DNA of 26,185 nucleotides. It comes from JAAYEB01 sp035306725. Lineage in GTDB: Bacteria; Fibrobacterota; Chitinivibrionia; Chitinivibrionales; Chitinispirillaceae. The position numbers and the translations under genes are program-made. The notes beneath the pieces were generated by a model that was given only the letters and a program-made list of their open reading frames with translations, did not search any database and was not told the origin of the DNA. The stretch's first letter is position 1. Every line of letters starts with the position of its first letter. The stretch is from NCBI GenBank assembly GCA_035306725.1, contig DATGNN010000293.1, positions 1 to 26,185 on the forward strand. The letters run 5' to 3'. Positions 1 to 6,916 of the stretch are shown in pieces.

Positions 1-1248
1 GGTAAACTTATCTATTTTGAATCCGTCCGGATGATACCCTCTTTCAAGCTCAGAAGATCTGTAATAATTCACTGATACAGAATTAACTGTTTTTGAAGCG
101 TTCGTATTTATACACGATAACGCCTGCTCCAGATCATCAACTATCTGTTCTACAGGTTCTATACCAACAGATAACCTTACAGTATTTTCCTTTACACCAA
201 ATGTTGTTCTTCTTTGTGGAGGCATATAGAGCATCGTTGTCAGATAAGGAATACAAATAAGAGATTCTGTTGAGCCAAGACTTACTGCATGACAAATGGT
301 TTTAAGTCTGCTGATAAATTCTTTGGCATTTTCGATATTTTCTCCTGCCTCAAATGCCAGTATTCCCCCATATCCTTTTACCATTTGTATTCTTGCAATT
401 TTATGCCCCTTATCTTTTTCAAGCCCCGGATAGCATACATTTAAAACTGCTGGATGCTGAGATAGATAAGTTGCTATAATCTGTGCATTTTCAGCCATTT
501 TTGCCGCACGAATCTCGAATGTTTTCAAACCTCTTTCAAGTAATGATGCAGAATAAGAATCCAGAGTCATACCGAAAGCCTGTCTGCTGAACCATAATTT
601 ATCATAATCCTCTTTACCACATGCAATAGCACCTGCCATAAGGTCATTATGTCCGCCAAGAGCTTTAGTTGCACTATGGACAACCAGGTCGGCCCCAAGT
701 AAAATCGGATTCTGGTGATAAGGGGTTGCAAATGTATTATCAACGACAAACATTACTGAGTGTCTTTTTGCTGTTTTCGCCATCTTTCGTATGTCTATTA
801 TTTTACAAAGCGGGTTACTTGGAGTCTCACAAAAGATCATTTTTGTTTCAGGCAATATATATTTTTCGATATCTTCAGATTCATCTGCATTAAGCCATGT
901 AATGTTTATACCGAATCTTTCCAATGCAAGAGACACTTTATAATGCGCACCATAAACATCATGAAACAGAATAAGATGATCTCCTGCTTTAAGAAATGTC
1001 AAATATACCAGGGAACATGCAGCCATACCTGAGGTACAAACGATACAATCGTCCGATTTTTCCATTTGTGCTATTTTTTTTTCAACTTCCCTGACCGTCG
1101 GATTATCGTCACGATGATATGTATACCCGTCAATTTCTCCATCAGTGATTTTCTGAAGCACCTCAAATGATGCATAATGATAATTAACAGCACTGACTAT
1201 GGGAGTAACCATCGGCTTATTGCCATAAGGAGTTAAGGGATCAGGCAT
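1..1248 (-). CDS. PLP-dependent Cys/Met metabolism enzyme (cystathionine gamma-synthase / methionine gamma-lyase family), 3' end outside window
   Basis: A trans-sulfuration-family enzyme acting on a sulfur amino acid such as cystathionine, O-acyl-homoserine or methionine; the reaction cannot be told from sequence alone. The 416 visible codons run from ATG 1248 to base 1 without a stop. Seen: the substrate-loop motif YTYHRDDNPT (residues 42-51), the cofactor-ring aspartate in VVDNTFATPY (Asp170) and the Schiff-base lysine in SATKALGGHNDLMAG (Lys195). Near residue 360 comes the usual VRLSVGIEP, where the family normally ends within about 20 residues. Here at least 35-40 more residues follow, so there is a C-terminal extension of unknown length. 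The start overlaps the stop of the upstream HD gene by 8 bases, which suggests translational coupling. The neighbourhood shows no other sulfur gene to narrow the substrate. Confidence 0.9.
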   Translation of the reverse strand, partial: MPDPLTPYGNKPMVTPIVSAVNYHYASFEVLQKITDGEIDGYTYHRDDNPTVREVEKKIAQMEKSDDCIVCTSGMAACSLVYLTFLKAGDHLILFHDVYGAHYKVSLALERFGINITWLNADESEDIEKYILPETKMIFCETPSNPLCKIIDIRKMAKTAKRHSVMFVVDNTFATPYHQNPILLGADLVVHSATKALGGHNDLMAGAIACGKEDYDKLWFSRQAFGMTLDSYSASLLERGLKTFEIRAAKMAENAQIIATYLSQHPAVLNVCYPGLEKDKGHKIARIQMVKGYGGILAFEAGENIENAKEFISRLKTICHAVSLGSTESLICIPYLTTMLYMPPQRRTTFGVKENTVRLSVGIEPVEQIVDDLEQALSCINTNASKTVNSVSVNYYRSSELERGYHPDGFKIDKFT

Positions 1249-2044
1249 TTTTTATGCTCCTTTCATTTGCACAATTCTGCATTAATCTTTCTTTTACAAT
1301 AGATACTACCTGTTTAACACTGTTTGTATTTGGTAAAGAAACAGCTATTCTGTCCAGATATTTTCGTTCATTAATTATCTCAAATGATTTTTGAAAATTC
1401 AGATCAAACACCCAGCTCATCTGCAACAGTTTAAAATCATTTATAGACTTTACATTTTCTGCTTTTATCACTTTATTTTCTATGATACTTTTAATAGCAG
1501 CCTTTGATATCCTGGACACATCAGGTATTCCCATTTCAATTGCGCTGTTCATATGACAACCTGAATAATGATCAGTTACCACTCTGAGAATATCGATTTT
1601 ATCTGCATCACGAAGCAGCTTTAAAAAAAACAGTGATTTTGAATTATCAGTTTCAGGAAGCGTCGCTTTGTTGTGATGTGATACTGCGAATTCTATTAAT
1701 TGACGATCCTGAATCTCAAACCGATTTATTACTCCGGTTTTTCTTATTACTTCAATCCCCAGCTCTGCATGATTTTCGGTATTTGCATCAGAAAATGAAT
1801 GATATCTTGCATATTGAACGAATCGACCAATATCATGCAGTATAGCAGTTATTTCAGCCAGATAACATTCTTCTCTCTTTAAATTTAGTGAATTACCAAT
1901 ACCCAGAATCTCTTCAACAACTTTTTTTGTATGTACAACTTTTAAACAGATACATGAATCGAATTTTTCCTTACCAATACAATATTCCTGAGTATATATT
2001 TCAAACCATTTTCTTATCCATAACAAATCTGATTCTTTTATCAT
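1241..2044 (-). CDS. HD-domain protein (predicted metal-dependent phosphohydrolase)
   Basis: A 267-residue single-domain HD superfamily protein, probably a cytoplasmic phosphohydrolase of unknown substrate. The metal-binding set is visible in order: His38 (KVVHTKKV), His70-Asp71 (ILHDIGRF), His123/His124 (VSHHNK) and an aspartate near residue 146 (LRDADKID). I chose ATG 2044 because AAAGGG lies six bases upstream. An in-frame TTG at 2059 would add five residues and overlap the preceding stop as TTGA. The gene begins 11 bases after the thiamine-binding-type gene and overlaps the PLP-enzyme gene by 8 bases, so it is probably the third gene of a four-gene operon. No second domain (GGDEF, RelA, response regulator) is present. 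Substrate and role are unknown. Confidence 0.85.
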   Translation of the reverse strand: MIKESDLLWIRKWFEIYTQEYCIGKEKFDSCICLKVVHTKKVVEEILGIGNSLNLKREECYLAEITAILHDIGRFVQYARYHSFSDANTENHAELGIEVIRKTGVINRFEIQDRQLIEFAVSHHNKATLPETDNSKSLFFLKLLRDADKIDILRVVTDHYSGCHMNSAIEMGIPDVSRISKAAIKSIIENKVIKAENVKSINDFKLLQMSWVFDLNFQKSFEIINERKYLDRIAVSLPNTNSVKQVVSIVKERLMQNCANERSIKNA

Positions 2045-2055
2045 TGTAATCCCTT

Positions 2056-2301
2056 TCAAATTTCAGAACAAGAATTACTTATTTTGCATGAAAGTACAAA
2101 TTTTTTATCTTTTCCAACCTTTTCAATTACTTCTGAAACCGCATTCATTATATCCGTACTTTCGCCAGCTATAACAGTACTCATCGTACCGATATTCAAA
2201 GTAAGTCCTCTTTTTTCGAGTTCATCACAGAATGTTTTTACATACAACGAAATCTCTTGGGTACACAGCGGATAAAAGCTTAATTCTGCCTGAATCTTCA
2301 T
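2056..2301 (-). CDS. YkoF/MTH1187-type (DUF77) thiamine-binding family protein
   Basis: An 81-residue protein of the small ferredoxin-like-fold family (MTH1187, YkoF, formerly DUF77); some members bind thiamine or related hydroxymethylpyrimidine compounds. Recognised from the start MKIQAELSFYPL, the central NIGTMSTVIAGESTDIMNAV segment and overall length. There is no signal peptide, so it is cytoplasmic. Its ATG overlaps the stop of the upstream methyltransferase gene (ATGA, 2298-2301), a strong sign of coupling. Thiamine pyrophosphokinase lies about 0.9 kb upstream on the same strand, which fits a thiamine connection. The family assignment rests on pattern and length; the ligand in this organism is inference. 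Confidence 0.8.
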   Translation of the reverse strand: MKIQAELSFYPLCTQEISLYVKTFCDELEKRGLTLNIGTMSTVIAGESTDIMNAVSEVIEKVGKDKKFVLSCKISNSCSEI

Positions 2302-2981
2302 AATTTCACCTCTATAACTATAAAATCTCCACTTTTTAATCGAAAAAATTGCGCAATGGAATCAAAAATATTTTCCAGTAAAAAAAAGTGACTCTTTATT
2401 GGCAATACATAAACAGCTATTTTCATTTTTATTTTACCTATTGGTTCGATAATTTTTTTCAGTTTATCAGGCGAAAAAAGACTGGCTTCACTGTATGGTT
2501 TCTCTTTTCTGTGAATCCTTTTACGGTTTAGTCTCGATTTGGAATTCAATGTCCCGATAATTAAACGTCCTCCTGGTTTTTTAAGACATTGCATTGCCTG
2601 ACTTATTACACTTTCTGTATCCTTGATAAATTCAAGTGAAGTAATCATTGTAACCACATCAAAAACACCAGATCGTATTGGCAACATTGAACCATCTGCA
2701 ACAAAAAATGTTGCATTCTCTTTTATTTTTTCTTTTGAACTGTTAACCATTTGCCTTGAAATATCCAAGCCATAAACACGATATCCTAATTGAGAAAAAA
2801 ACAGATCCCAATGCCCGGTTCCACATCCGATATCCAGAAGTTTTTTATATTTACCATCTTTTAAAAATTCAAGAACTGCTTTTTTTTCAAGTAAATCATA
2901 CCTTTTACCATCTAATGTATCATACCAGCCATCATAAAAATCAGCTACCGAATCGAAATCGAATTTTGTCGATTTATGCAT
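2298..2981 (-). CDS. class I SAM-dependent methyltransferase
   Basis: A 227-residue Rossmann-type methyltransferase. SAM-binding motif I is LLDIGCGTGHWD (about residues 48-59), the acidic strand-2 residue is in YRVYGLDIS (Asp near 73), and motif II-like FFVADGSMLPI and FDVVTMI follow, as in UbiE/Methyltransf_11 proteins. The N-terminal DSVADFYDGWYDT resembles the lead-in of many small-molecule methyltransferases. Substrate unknown. It appears to be the first gene of the minus-strand operon with the YkoF-type, HD and PLP-enzyme genes. A TATAAT hexamer lies at 3001-3006, but no good -35 box is visible at the proper spacing, and the ribosome-binding site (GGGAG) is rather far from the ATG. Confidence 0.88.
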   Translation of the reverse strand: MHKSTKFDFDSVADFYDGWYDTLDGKRYDLLEKKAVLEFLKDGKYKKLLDIGCGTGHWDLFFSQLGYRVYGLDISRQMVNSSKEKIKENATFFVADGSMLPIRSGVFDVVTMITSLEFIKDTESVISQAMQCLKKPGGRLIIGTLNSKSRLNRKRIHRKEKPYSEASLFSPDKLKKIIEPIGKIKMKIAVYVLPIKSHFFLLENIFDSIAQFFRLKSGDFIVIEVKL

Positions 2982-3147
2982 TAAACAGAAAAACTCCCGA
3001 ATTATAAAATACTCGAAACTTGTAAGATATTGTAATATGGCATTTTACTTAATATAAAGTACTTTTAAGACATCTTATTCTGATAACTTCAGTGTTTCTT
3101 CTATCAAGTTTTGCGGTATTTCTATTACTTATATGTTTGCTACAAGT

Positions 3148-3828
3148 TTACTGAACTGGGACTTGTAATTTTTTACGGTTTGCATCATGACTTACTGAAA
3201 TATTTTTTTCAATATATAAAATAATCGTTCCAAAATTTACATACAAAGAAGCTGGTGATTTTACGATTCTGTTACTTATTCCCTTTGTTCCTGTAAAAAC
3301 AGGTTTCCCATTGAGTTGATACTCCAAACCTGAAGACACTACACATGCTTCACTACCCCAAACAATAATAGAAACGATTGCTCCCAAAGGTCCTTCAAAA
3401 CTGCATTTATGATTTTGACCGAGTGCTATTATCAAACCACCTGGTGTTGCCATACCTATTCTACCTGGGTATTTCGCAAGAAGAGAAATGTTTCCAAGTG
3501 TGTGATCAAATCTTTTGCCCATTCCACCTATAATAGTAACTTGTTCACATTTTCTTTGGAAGGCTATATCTACTGCACATTCTGTATCAGTTTTATCTTT
3601 TTTCGTCGGATATGTTATACGTTCAATACCATTTGTTAACAAATCTGATGTTGAATCAATTGAATCCATATCGCCAACAATCAAATCAGGTTTTATTCCT
3701 AATGACAGACAGTTGCTAACACCTCCATCAGCAGCTATTACCAGTTCGCATTTTATAGTACCATTGCAATATGAAGATAGTGGAAAACCTGAATCTATTT
3801 CTCCATTAGCAAAAATACAAGCATTCAT
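3148..3828 (-). CDS. thiN: thiamine pyrophosphokinase
   Basis: Transfers pyrophosphate from ATP to thiamine to give thiamine diphosphate, allowing use of salvaged or imported thiamine. The 226-residue length fits the bacterial family. Motifs in order: VIAADGGVSN (30-39), the metal-binding GDMDS (52-56), YPTKKDKTDTE (73-83, substrate and Mg) and GGMGKRFDHTLGN (101-113, nucleotide). The C-terminal half carries the thiamine-binding beta-sandwich. The last 15 or so residues, rich in Lys and Arg, look like a tail. The start ATG follows GAGGT. The gene is 44 bases downstream of a small ferredoxin gene and probably co-transcribed with it. I found no TPP riboswitch signature in the upstream spaces. 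Confidence 0.93.
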   Translation of the reverse strand: MNACIFANGEIDSGFPLSSYCNGTIKCELVIAADGGVSNCLSLGIKPDLIVGDMDSIDSTSDLLTNGIERITYPTKKDKTDTECAVDIAFQRKCEQVTIIGGMGKRFDHTLGNISLLAKYPGRIGMATPGGLIIALGQNHKCSFEGPLGAIVSIIVWGSEACVVSSGLEYQLNGKPVFTGTKGISNRIVKSPASLYVNFGTIILYIEKNISVSHDANRKKLQVPVQ

Positions 3829-3872
3829 ATTACCTCACATATTTGCATGTTTTTATGAATTCCATAAGCTTA

Positions 3873-4040
3873 CTAAATGCTTAATGCACCTTGTGGACAC
3901 GTAGATACACACACACAACATTCAATGCAATTATCACCAATAATTGCTTTACCATTTTTTATTTCGATAATTTCCATAGGACAAGCATCCCGGCATTCGC
4001 CGCAGCCATTACATTTTTCAGTATCAATCTTAACAGCCAC
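3873..4040 (-). CDS. 2x[4Fe-4S] ferredoxin, 55 residues
   Basis: A low-potential bacterial-type ferredoxin, likely a cytoplasmic electron carrier. The frame starts at GTG 4040, six bases after AGGAG, and ends at TAG 3873. Both cluster motifs are intact: CNGCGECRDACP (residues 10-21) and CIECCVCVSTCP (38-49). Each has the CxxCxxCxxxCP spacing, and the second has one extra cysteine. At 55 residues it matches the clostridial-type ferredoxin length. It precedes thiN by 44 bases; the partner reaction is not evident from the neighbours. A perfect 12-bp palindrome lies about 100 bases upstream of the start. Confidence 0.9.
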   Translation of the reverse strand: MAVKIDTEKCNGCGECRDACPMEIIEIKNGKAIIGDNCIECCVCVSTCPQGALSI

Positions 4041-4139
4041 AACAAACTCCTTTCATTAATTTTTTTGAGGACATTATTATGTCAGTTTATTCAAATTTTA
4101 TCCAAGTTACAATTATTATTAATCGCACAAAAGTGTTAC

Positions 4140-4151
4140 AATCGTACGATT
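4140..4151. promoter_or_regulatory. perfect 12-bp palindrome upstream of the ferredoxin-thiN unit
   Basis: AATCGTACGATT reads the same on both strands. It lies 100 bases before the ferredoxin start in a 272-base space. It could be an operator half-site pair for a dimeric regulator, but no second copy was noticed in the window and short palindromes arise by chance. The rest of 4041-4312 is AT-rich with no gene visible. Confidence 0.3.
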
Positions 4152-4268
4152 TCGACAAACTGGTTAAATTGAAATGATCTACCTGCGAGTTTCATCATGC
4201 AGTAAATTTATAGAGTATATTTAATTCATTTCTAAGCAGGTAATTGAAGTATCACAGAATGATTTTAA

Positions 4269-4295
4269 AAGTTTACCGATAAATCATGTAAATTT
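4269..4295 (-). terminator. weak hairpin after the FmdB-type gene
   Basis: On the minus strand AAATTTAC and GTAAACTT can pair across an 11-base loop (seven of eight positions), followed by TTAAAAT. It begins 18 bases after the stop of the FmdB-type gene. The stem is AT-rich and the U-tract poor, so this may not be a functional terminator. Confidence 0.3.
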
Positions 4296-4312
4296 TTCAT
4301 AAATTGCTGGTT

Positions 4313-4582
4313 TTAGTTCTCACACCCCGGATTTCCGCAAAATGTATCTCTGCCACAACACGGTTTCTCTCTTCCACACCGGGTTGGATTTGACGAAAAA
4401 GAAGACGGATAATCATTTGCATGAAATCCACTGCCTTTGAGGATCATGCCTGCTCCCTTACCTATAAGGCGCTTTACAGTTCCTCCGCATGATGGACAAC
4501 TGGATAAGGGCTCATCAGTCATTTTTTGATATTTTTCAAACTCCTCGCCACAATCGTTACAAACATAATCGTAAGTTGGCAT
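4313..4582 (-). CDS. FmdB-family zinc-ribbon protein with Cys-rich tail
   Basis: An 89-residue small protein of the FmdB/CxxC_CxxC_SSSS family. The start MPTYDYVCNDCG and the pairs Cys8/Cys11 and Cys29/Cys32 form the expected zinc ribbon, followed by the family's GMILKGSGFHANDYPSS (45-61). Family members are usually labelled 'putative regulatory protein' from the amidase/formamidase operon; their real role is not settled. Unusually, the C-terminus has five more cysteines (69, 75, 76, 82, 87), perhaps a second metal site. A GGGG element precedes the ATG by seven bases. It lies 20 bases after def and is probably last in the panD-def unit. Confidence 0.88.
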   Translation of the reverse strand: MPTYDYVCNDCGEEFEKYQKMTDEPLSSCPSCGGTVKRLIGKGAGMILKGSGFHANDYPSSFSSNPTRCGREKPCCGRDTFCGNPGCEN

Positions 4583-4602
4583 TTTTAAACCCCATATTTT
4601 TT

Positions 4603-5091
4603 TTACTTTTCCTTATCACAAATAAGTACACCATCAAGATGATCTATTTCATGTTGTAATGCTCTGGCAAATAAACCGTCTGCCTCAAAATGTATTCTTC
4701 CTCCTGTAACCGTTCTTGCCTTGATTTCAATAAACCCTGTACGTTCAACACTGAAAACCTGTCCGGGAATACTCAGGCATCCTTCTTCTTCGCAAATAAT
4801 GTCATCTGAGCAACTAATAATCTCAGGATTCGGCAGAAGAATTACCCGTTTATTGATTTCCACCACAATTGCCCGCAAAGAAACTCCGATTTGAGGAGCA
4901 GCCAGCCCGATTCCACCAAATTTTTTCATTGCCTTATGCATATTATTCATGAATTTATTTAATTTATCTGAAAAATTTGTAACCGGATCACATTTTTTTC
5001 TTAGGACTTCATCACCCAAAAAACAGAGAGATAAAGGTTTTTCCGGAAAATCAGTTGTAAAAAGCTTGTCAATCTCTTGAGAATTATCCAT
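4603..5091 (-). CDS. def: peptide deformylase
   Basis: Removes the N-terminal formyl group from nascent polypeptides; a cytoplasmic metalloenzyme near the ribosome exit. All three family motifs are present: GIGLAAPQIG (60-69), EEGCLSIPG (102-110, metal ligand Cys105) and QHEIDHLDG (146-154, the HExxH ligands and catalytic Glu). At 162 residues it is normal length, although the N-terminus is about 15 residues longer than many before the LSLCFLGDEVLR segment. The start overlaps the end of panD by 8 bases, so translation is probably coupled. An internal start is possible but no better ribosome-binding site is visible. Confidence 0.95.
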   Translation of the reverse strand: MDNSQEIDKLFTTDFPEKPLSLCFLGDEVLRKKCDPVTNFSDKLNKFMNNMHKAMKKFGGIGLAAPQIGVSLRAIVVEINKRVILLPNPEIISCSDDIICEEEGCLSIPGQVFSVERTGFIEIKARTVTGGRIHFEADGLFARALQHEIDHLDGVLICDKEK

Positions 5092-5449
5092 TACTACTAC
5101 CCTTCAAAAGCCGGTTTTTGGAATCCACGCAAACAACTTTCGGGATATGTCTTTGCGATTCATCTTCATCAATACTGCAATAAGCAATTATAATAATGAT
5201 ATCTCCAATGGAACCAAGCCTTGCAGCAGCACCATTAAGAATTATATCACCAGTACCGGCTTCAGAAGATATGGCATAAGTTATCAATCGTGAACCATTT
5301 GTTACATTAACAACATGTACCTGCTCATAAGGGATTATATTTGCAGAATTGAGCAAACAATTATCGATCGTTATACTGCCCTCATATTGAAGATTGGACC
5401 CGGTAATTGTTGCACGATGAATCTTTGACTTCAATACAGTTATTTGCAT
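5084..5449 (-). CDS. panD: aspartate 1-decarboxylase (pyruvoyl-type)
   Basis: Decarboxylates L-aspartate to beta-alanine for pantothenate and coenzyme A synthesis. The 121-residue proenzyme has the self-cleavage site at Gly24-Ser25 (QYEGSITID), which gives the pyruvoyl group, and conserved Lys9 and Tyr22. Further family signatures are VVNVTNGSRLITYAI and NGAAARLGSIGDIIIII. The gene starts 7 bases after a 49-residue zinc-ribbon gene and overlaps def by 8 bases. No panB or panC is in the window. A DUF89 metabolite phosphatase lies two genes upstream in the same unit, which may matter because some DUF89 proteins act on phosphopantetheine. Confidence 0.95.
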   Translation of the reverse strand: MQITVLKSKIHRATITGSNLQYEGSITIDNCLLNSANIIPYEQVHVVNVTNGSRLITYAISSEAGTGDIILNGAAARLGSIGDIIIIIAYCSIDEDESQRHIPKVVCVDSKNRLLKGSSNG

Positions 5450-5456
5450 GTAACAA

Positions 5457-5606
5457 TCATCCGCGAGTCATTACCTGTCCACATTTCGGACATTTTTTCT
5501 GATTACATGGTTGCCCCTGCTGATGCGGCTCTCTGTGTCCACAAGCAGGACAAACACAATCACCGCCAGGTCCGGCTCCACTACCACCCATTCGTCCATT
5601 TCCCAT
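5457..5606 (-). CDS. 49-residue glycine-rich zinc-ribbon-like protein
   Basis: The frame runs from ATG 5606, behind GGAGGT, to TGA 5457. The N-terminus is glycine-rich (MGNGRMGGSGAGPGGD). It is followed by CVCPACG, then CNQKKCPKCG, giving a four-cysteine knuckle pair that looks metal-binding. I do not recognise a functionally characterised family. The Gly/Met-rich start recalls the DUF5320 protein two genes upstream. It sits 20 bases after the DUF89 gene and 7 bases before panD, so it is certainly inside this operon. The strong ribosome-binding site and tight packing argue that it is real despite its size. Confidence 0.75.
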   Translation of the reverse strand: MGNGRMGGSGAGPGGDCVCPACGHREPHQQGQPCNQKKCPKCGQVMTRG

Positions 5607-5626
5607 ATTTACCTCCATTTTTTTAT

Positions 5627-6514
5627 TTAAGTTTCCTTAGAATCGTAAACTTTTTCTAAAACATTTTGTTTTATTACAAATGATCCAACCGGAAAACCAA
5701 TATCCCTTGCAATAACGGGACATTTTACCTGAAGAAGAAAGAATATTTTTTTGTCTTTAATATCACTCAGAGTTTCAAAATTTCCCTGACCCTTGGCAAT
5801 TATAAAATCTGCATCATGAAATTCTTTTCTGAACTCTTCTGAACATTCATCAAGTACAGTACCCGGTATATCTGCTCCGTTGGAAATTACCCTGAATTCA
5901 TCTGCCAATCCAACATCAATCGCATCTTCCATTGTAGCATCATTAATTACAGGAAACCCCCGTACCGCACATTTAATTTTATGTTTTGGGAGATCTTCCA
6001 AAAGGTAACGGTCAAAAACAATCTCACCCGCATTATCACACAAAAACAATATTCTGTCTGCTGAATCTATCGACTTTTCCAACTCTTTTACTGCTGAAGA
6101 ATCAACAGTTTGTTCCAATGCCTTATTAAAACAAAACAACACATCGCTTTCACACAACTGGTCATTTTTTCCAAAATCGATAATATTTGCAGCAATTGCC
6201 AGTTTTATCTTTTCTTCAAAACGACCAGGTCCGCTACTTACCTTTTTTTGCAGTTGCGGTAAAATGTCAAGAGCGAATCTGTTAAACCGCTGCTTGTCTT
6301 TTACATACAGATCTTCACCAGTCACAGTATTTCTTATTAATCTGTAAATGTTTTTGGCTGTAACCGGTGGAGGCAGACTGAAATCAATTGACTCCATCTG
6401 TTTAAATACCTGACGCATAACAGATTCTGTCTGAGAATCGGATGCTTCAGACCGTCTTAATGTCCCTAAAGCCTGTTTAACAAAACATGGCAAGCAATCA
6501 TAAAAAGTTTTCAT
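5627..6514 (-). CDS. DUF89 / ARMT1-like metal-dependent phosphatase
   Basis: A 295-residue DUF89 protein. The family comprises metal-dependent phosphatases implicated in removing damaged or surplus phosphorylated metabolites; some members act on phosphopantetheine derivatives or sugar phosphates. Seen: an N-terminal CxxC (MKTFYDCLPCFVKQAL, Cys7/Cys10) typical of the stand-alone prokaryotic subfamily, the active-site segment ILFLCDNAGEIVFDRYLLED, and IIAKGQGNFETLSD near the C-terminus. I chose ATG 6514, where the conserved N-terminus begins. An in-frame GTG at 6571 would add 19 residues encoded across a hairpin and is unlikely. The ATG lies in the AT-rich tail of that hairpin and lacks a clear Shine-Dalgarno. 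Downstream are the small zinc-ribbon gene and panD. Confidence 0.87.
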   Translation of the reverse strand: MKTFYDCLPCFVKQALGTLRRSEASDSQTESVMRQVFKQMESIDFSLPPPVTAKNIYRLIRNTVTGEDLYVKDKQRFNRFALDILPQLQKKVSSGPGRFEEKIKLAIAANIIDFGKNDQLCESDVLFCFNKALEQTVDSSAVKELEKSIDSADRILFLCDNAGEIVFDRYLLEDLPKHKIKCAVRGFPVINDATMEDAIDVGLADEFRVISNGADIPGTVLDECSEEFRKEFHDADFIIAKGQGNFETLSDIKDKKIFFLLQVKCPVIARDIGFPVGSFVIKQNVLEKVYDSKET

Positions 6515-6524
6515 AATTTTTGTT

Positions 6525-6570
6525 ATAATAAAATGGAACTGCACATGCATTTGATTCATGCACAGCTCCA
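6525..6570 (-). terminator. terminator- or attenuator-like hairpin between DUF5320 and DUF89 genes
   Basis: On the minus strand a 14-pair stem with three G-U pairs (5' arm TGGAGCTGTGCATG, 3' arm CATGTGCAGTTCCA, bases 6534-6570) closes a 9-base loop and is followed directly by TTTTATTAT. It begins 7 bases after the DUF5320 stop, and the DUF89 start codon follows the U-rich tail. It may end most DUF5320 transcripts and let some read through into the DUF89-panD-def genes. Confidence 0.5.
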
Positions 6571-6577
6571 CTTCAGG

Positions 6578-6916
6578 TCAATTGTCCCCTTTTCCAAGTT
6601 CACTAATACGTTTATTAATACTTTCGAGTGCTTCACTAAAATATTTCGCCTGGTCCTTTAATGCATCAGCCTCATTCTGTGCAGTGGCAGGCTGCATATA
6701 TGGCTGAGCTGGATATACAGGAGCAGTATAAAAGGGATCAGCCCATCTGTTCCTCCATCCCATTCCAAATCCACGTCCCCGACCACGTCCCTGGCCAGTT
6801 CCACGGCCAAAACCCGGATTCACAAACCCTGGCCTTGCATACCCTGCACAATATCCCATACCTCTTCCTGTCATAGGGCCCATACCCATTGGTCCAGTTC
6901 CATTTCCACCTGGCAT
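6578..6916 (-). CDS. DUF5320 family glycine/methionine-rich protein
   Basis: A 112-residue protein with the hallmark DUF5320 N-terminus (MPGGNGTGPMGMGPMTGRG, then GYCAGY). A Gly/Arg-rich stretch (GRGTGQGRGRGRGFGMG), a Pro/Tyr/Ala/Gln region and a C-terminal acidic/basic helix likely to form a short coiled coil (about residues 82-108) follow. Function is unknown; the family is common in anaerobes, often beside small metal-binding proteins, as here. AAGGAGG lies just upstream of ATG 6916. It appears to be the first gene of the minus-strand unit that continues through DUF89, panD, def and FmdB, with a terminator-like hairpin after it. No signal peptide is seen. Confidence 0.85.
   Translation of the reverse strand: MPGGNGTGPMGMGPMTGRGMGYCAGYARPGFVNPGFGRGTGQGRGRGRGFGMGWRNRWADPFYTAPVYPAQPYMQPATAQNEADALKDQAKYFSEALESINKRISELGKGDN

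Noticed and set aside
3829..4312. TPP riboswitch upstream of the ferredoxin-thiN genes
   Set aside because: I could not find the paired CTGAGA and ACC-containing core of the THI element on the minus strand. A covariance-model search would be decisive.
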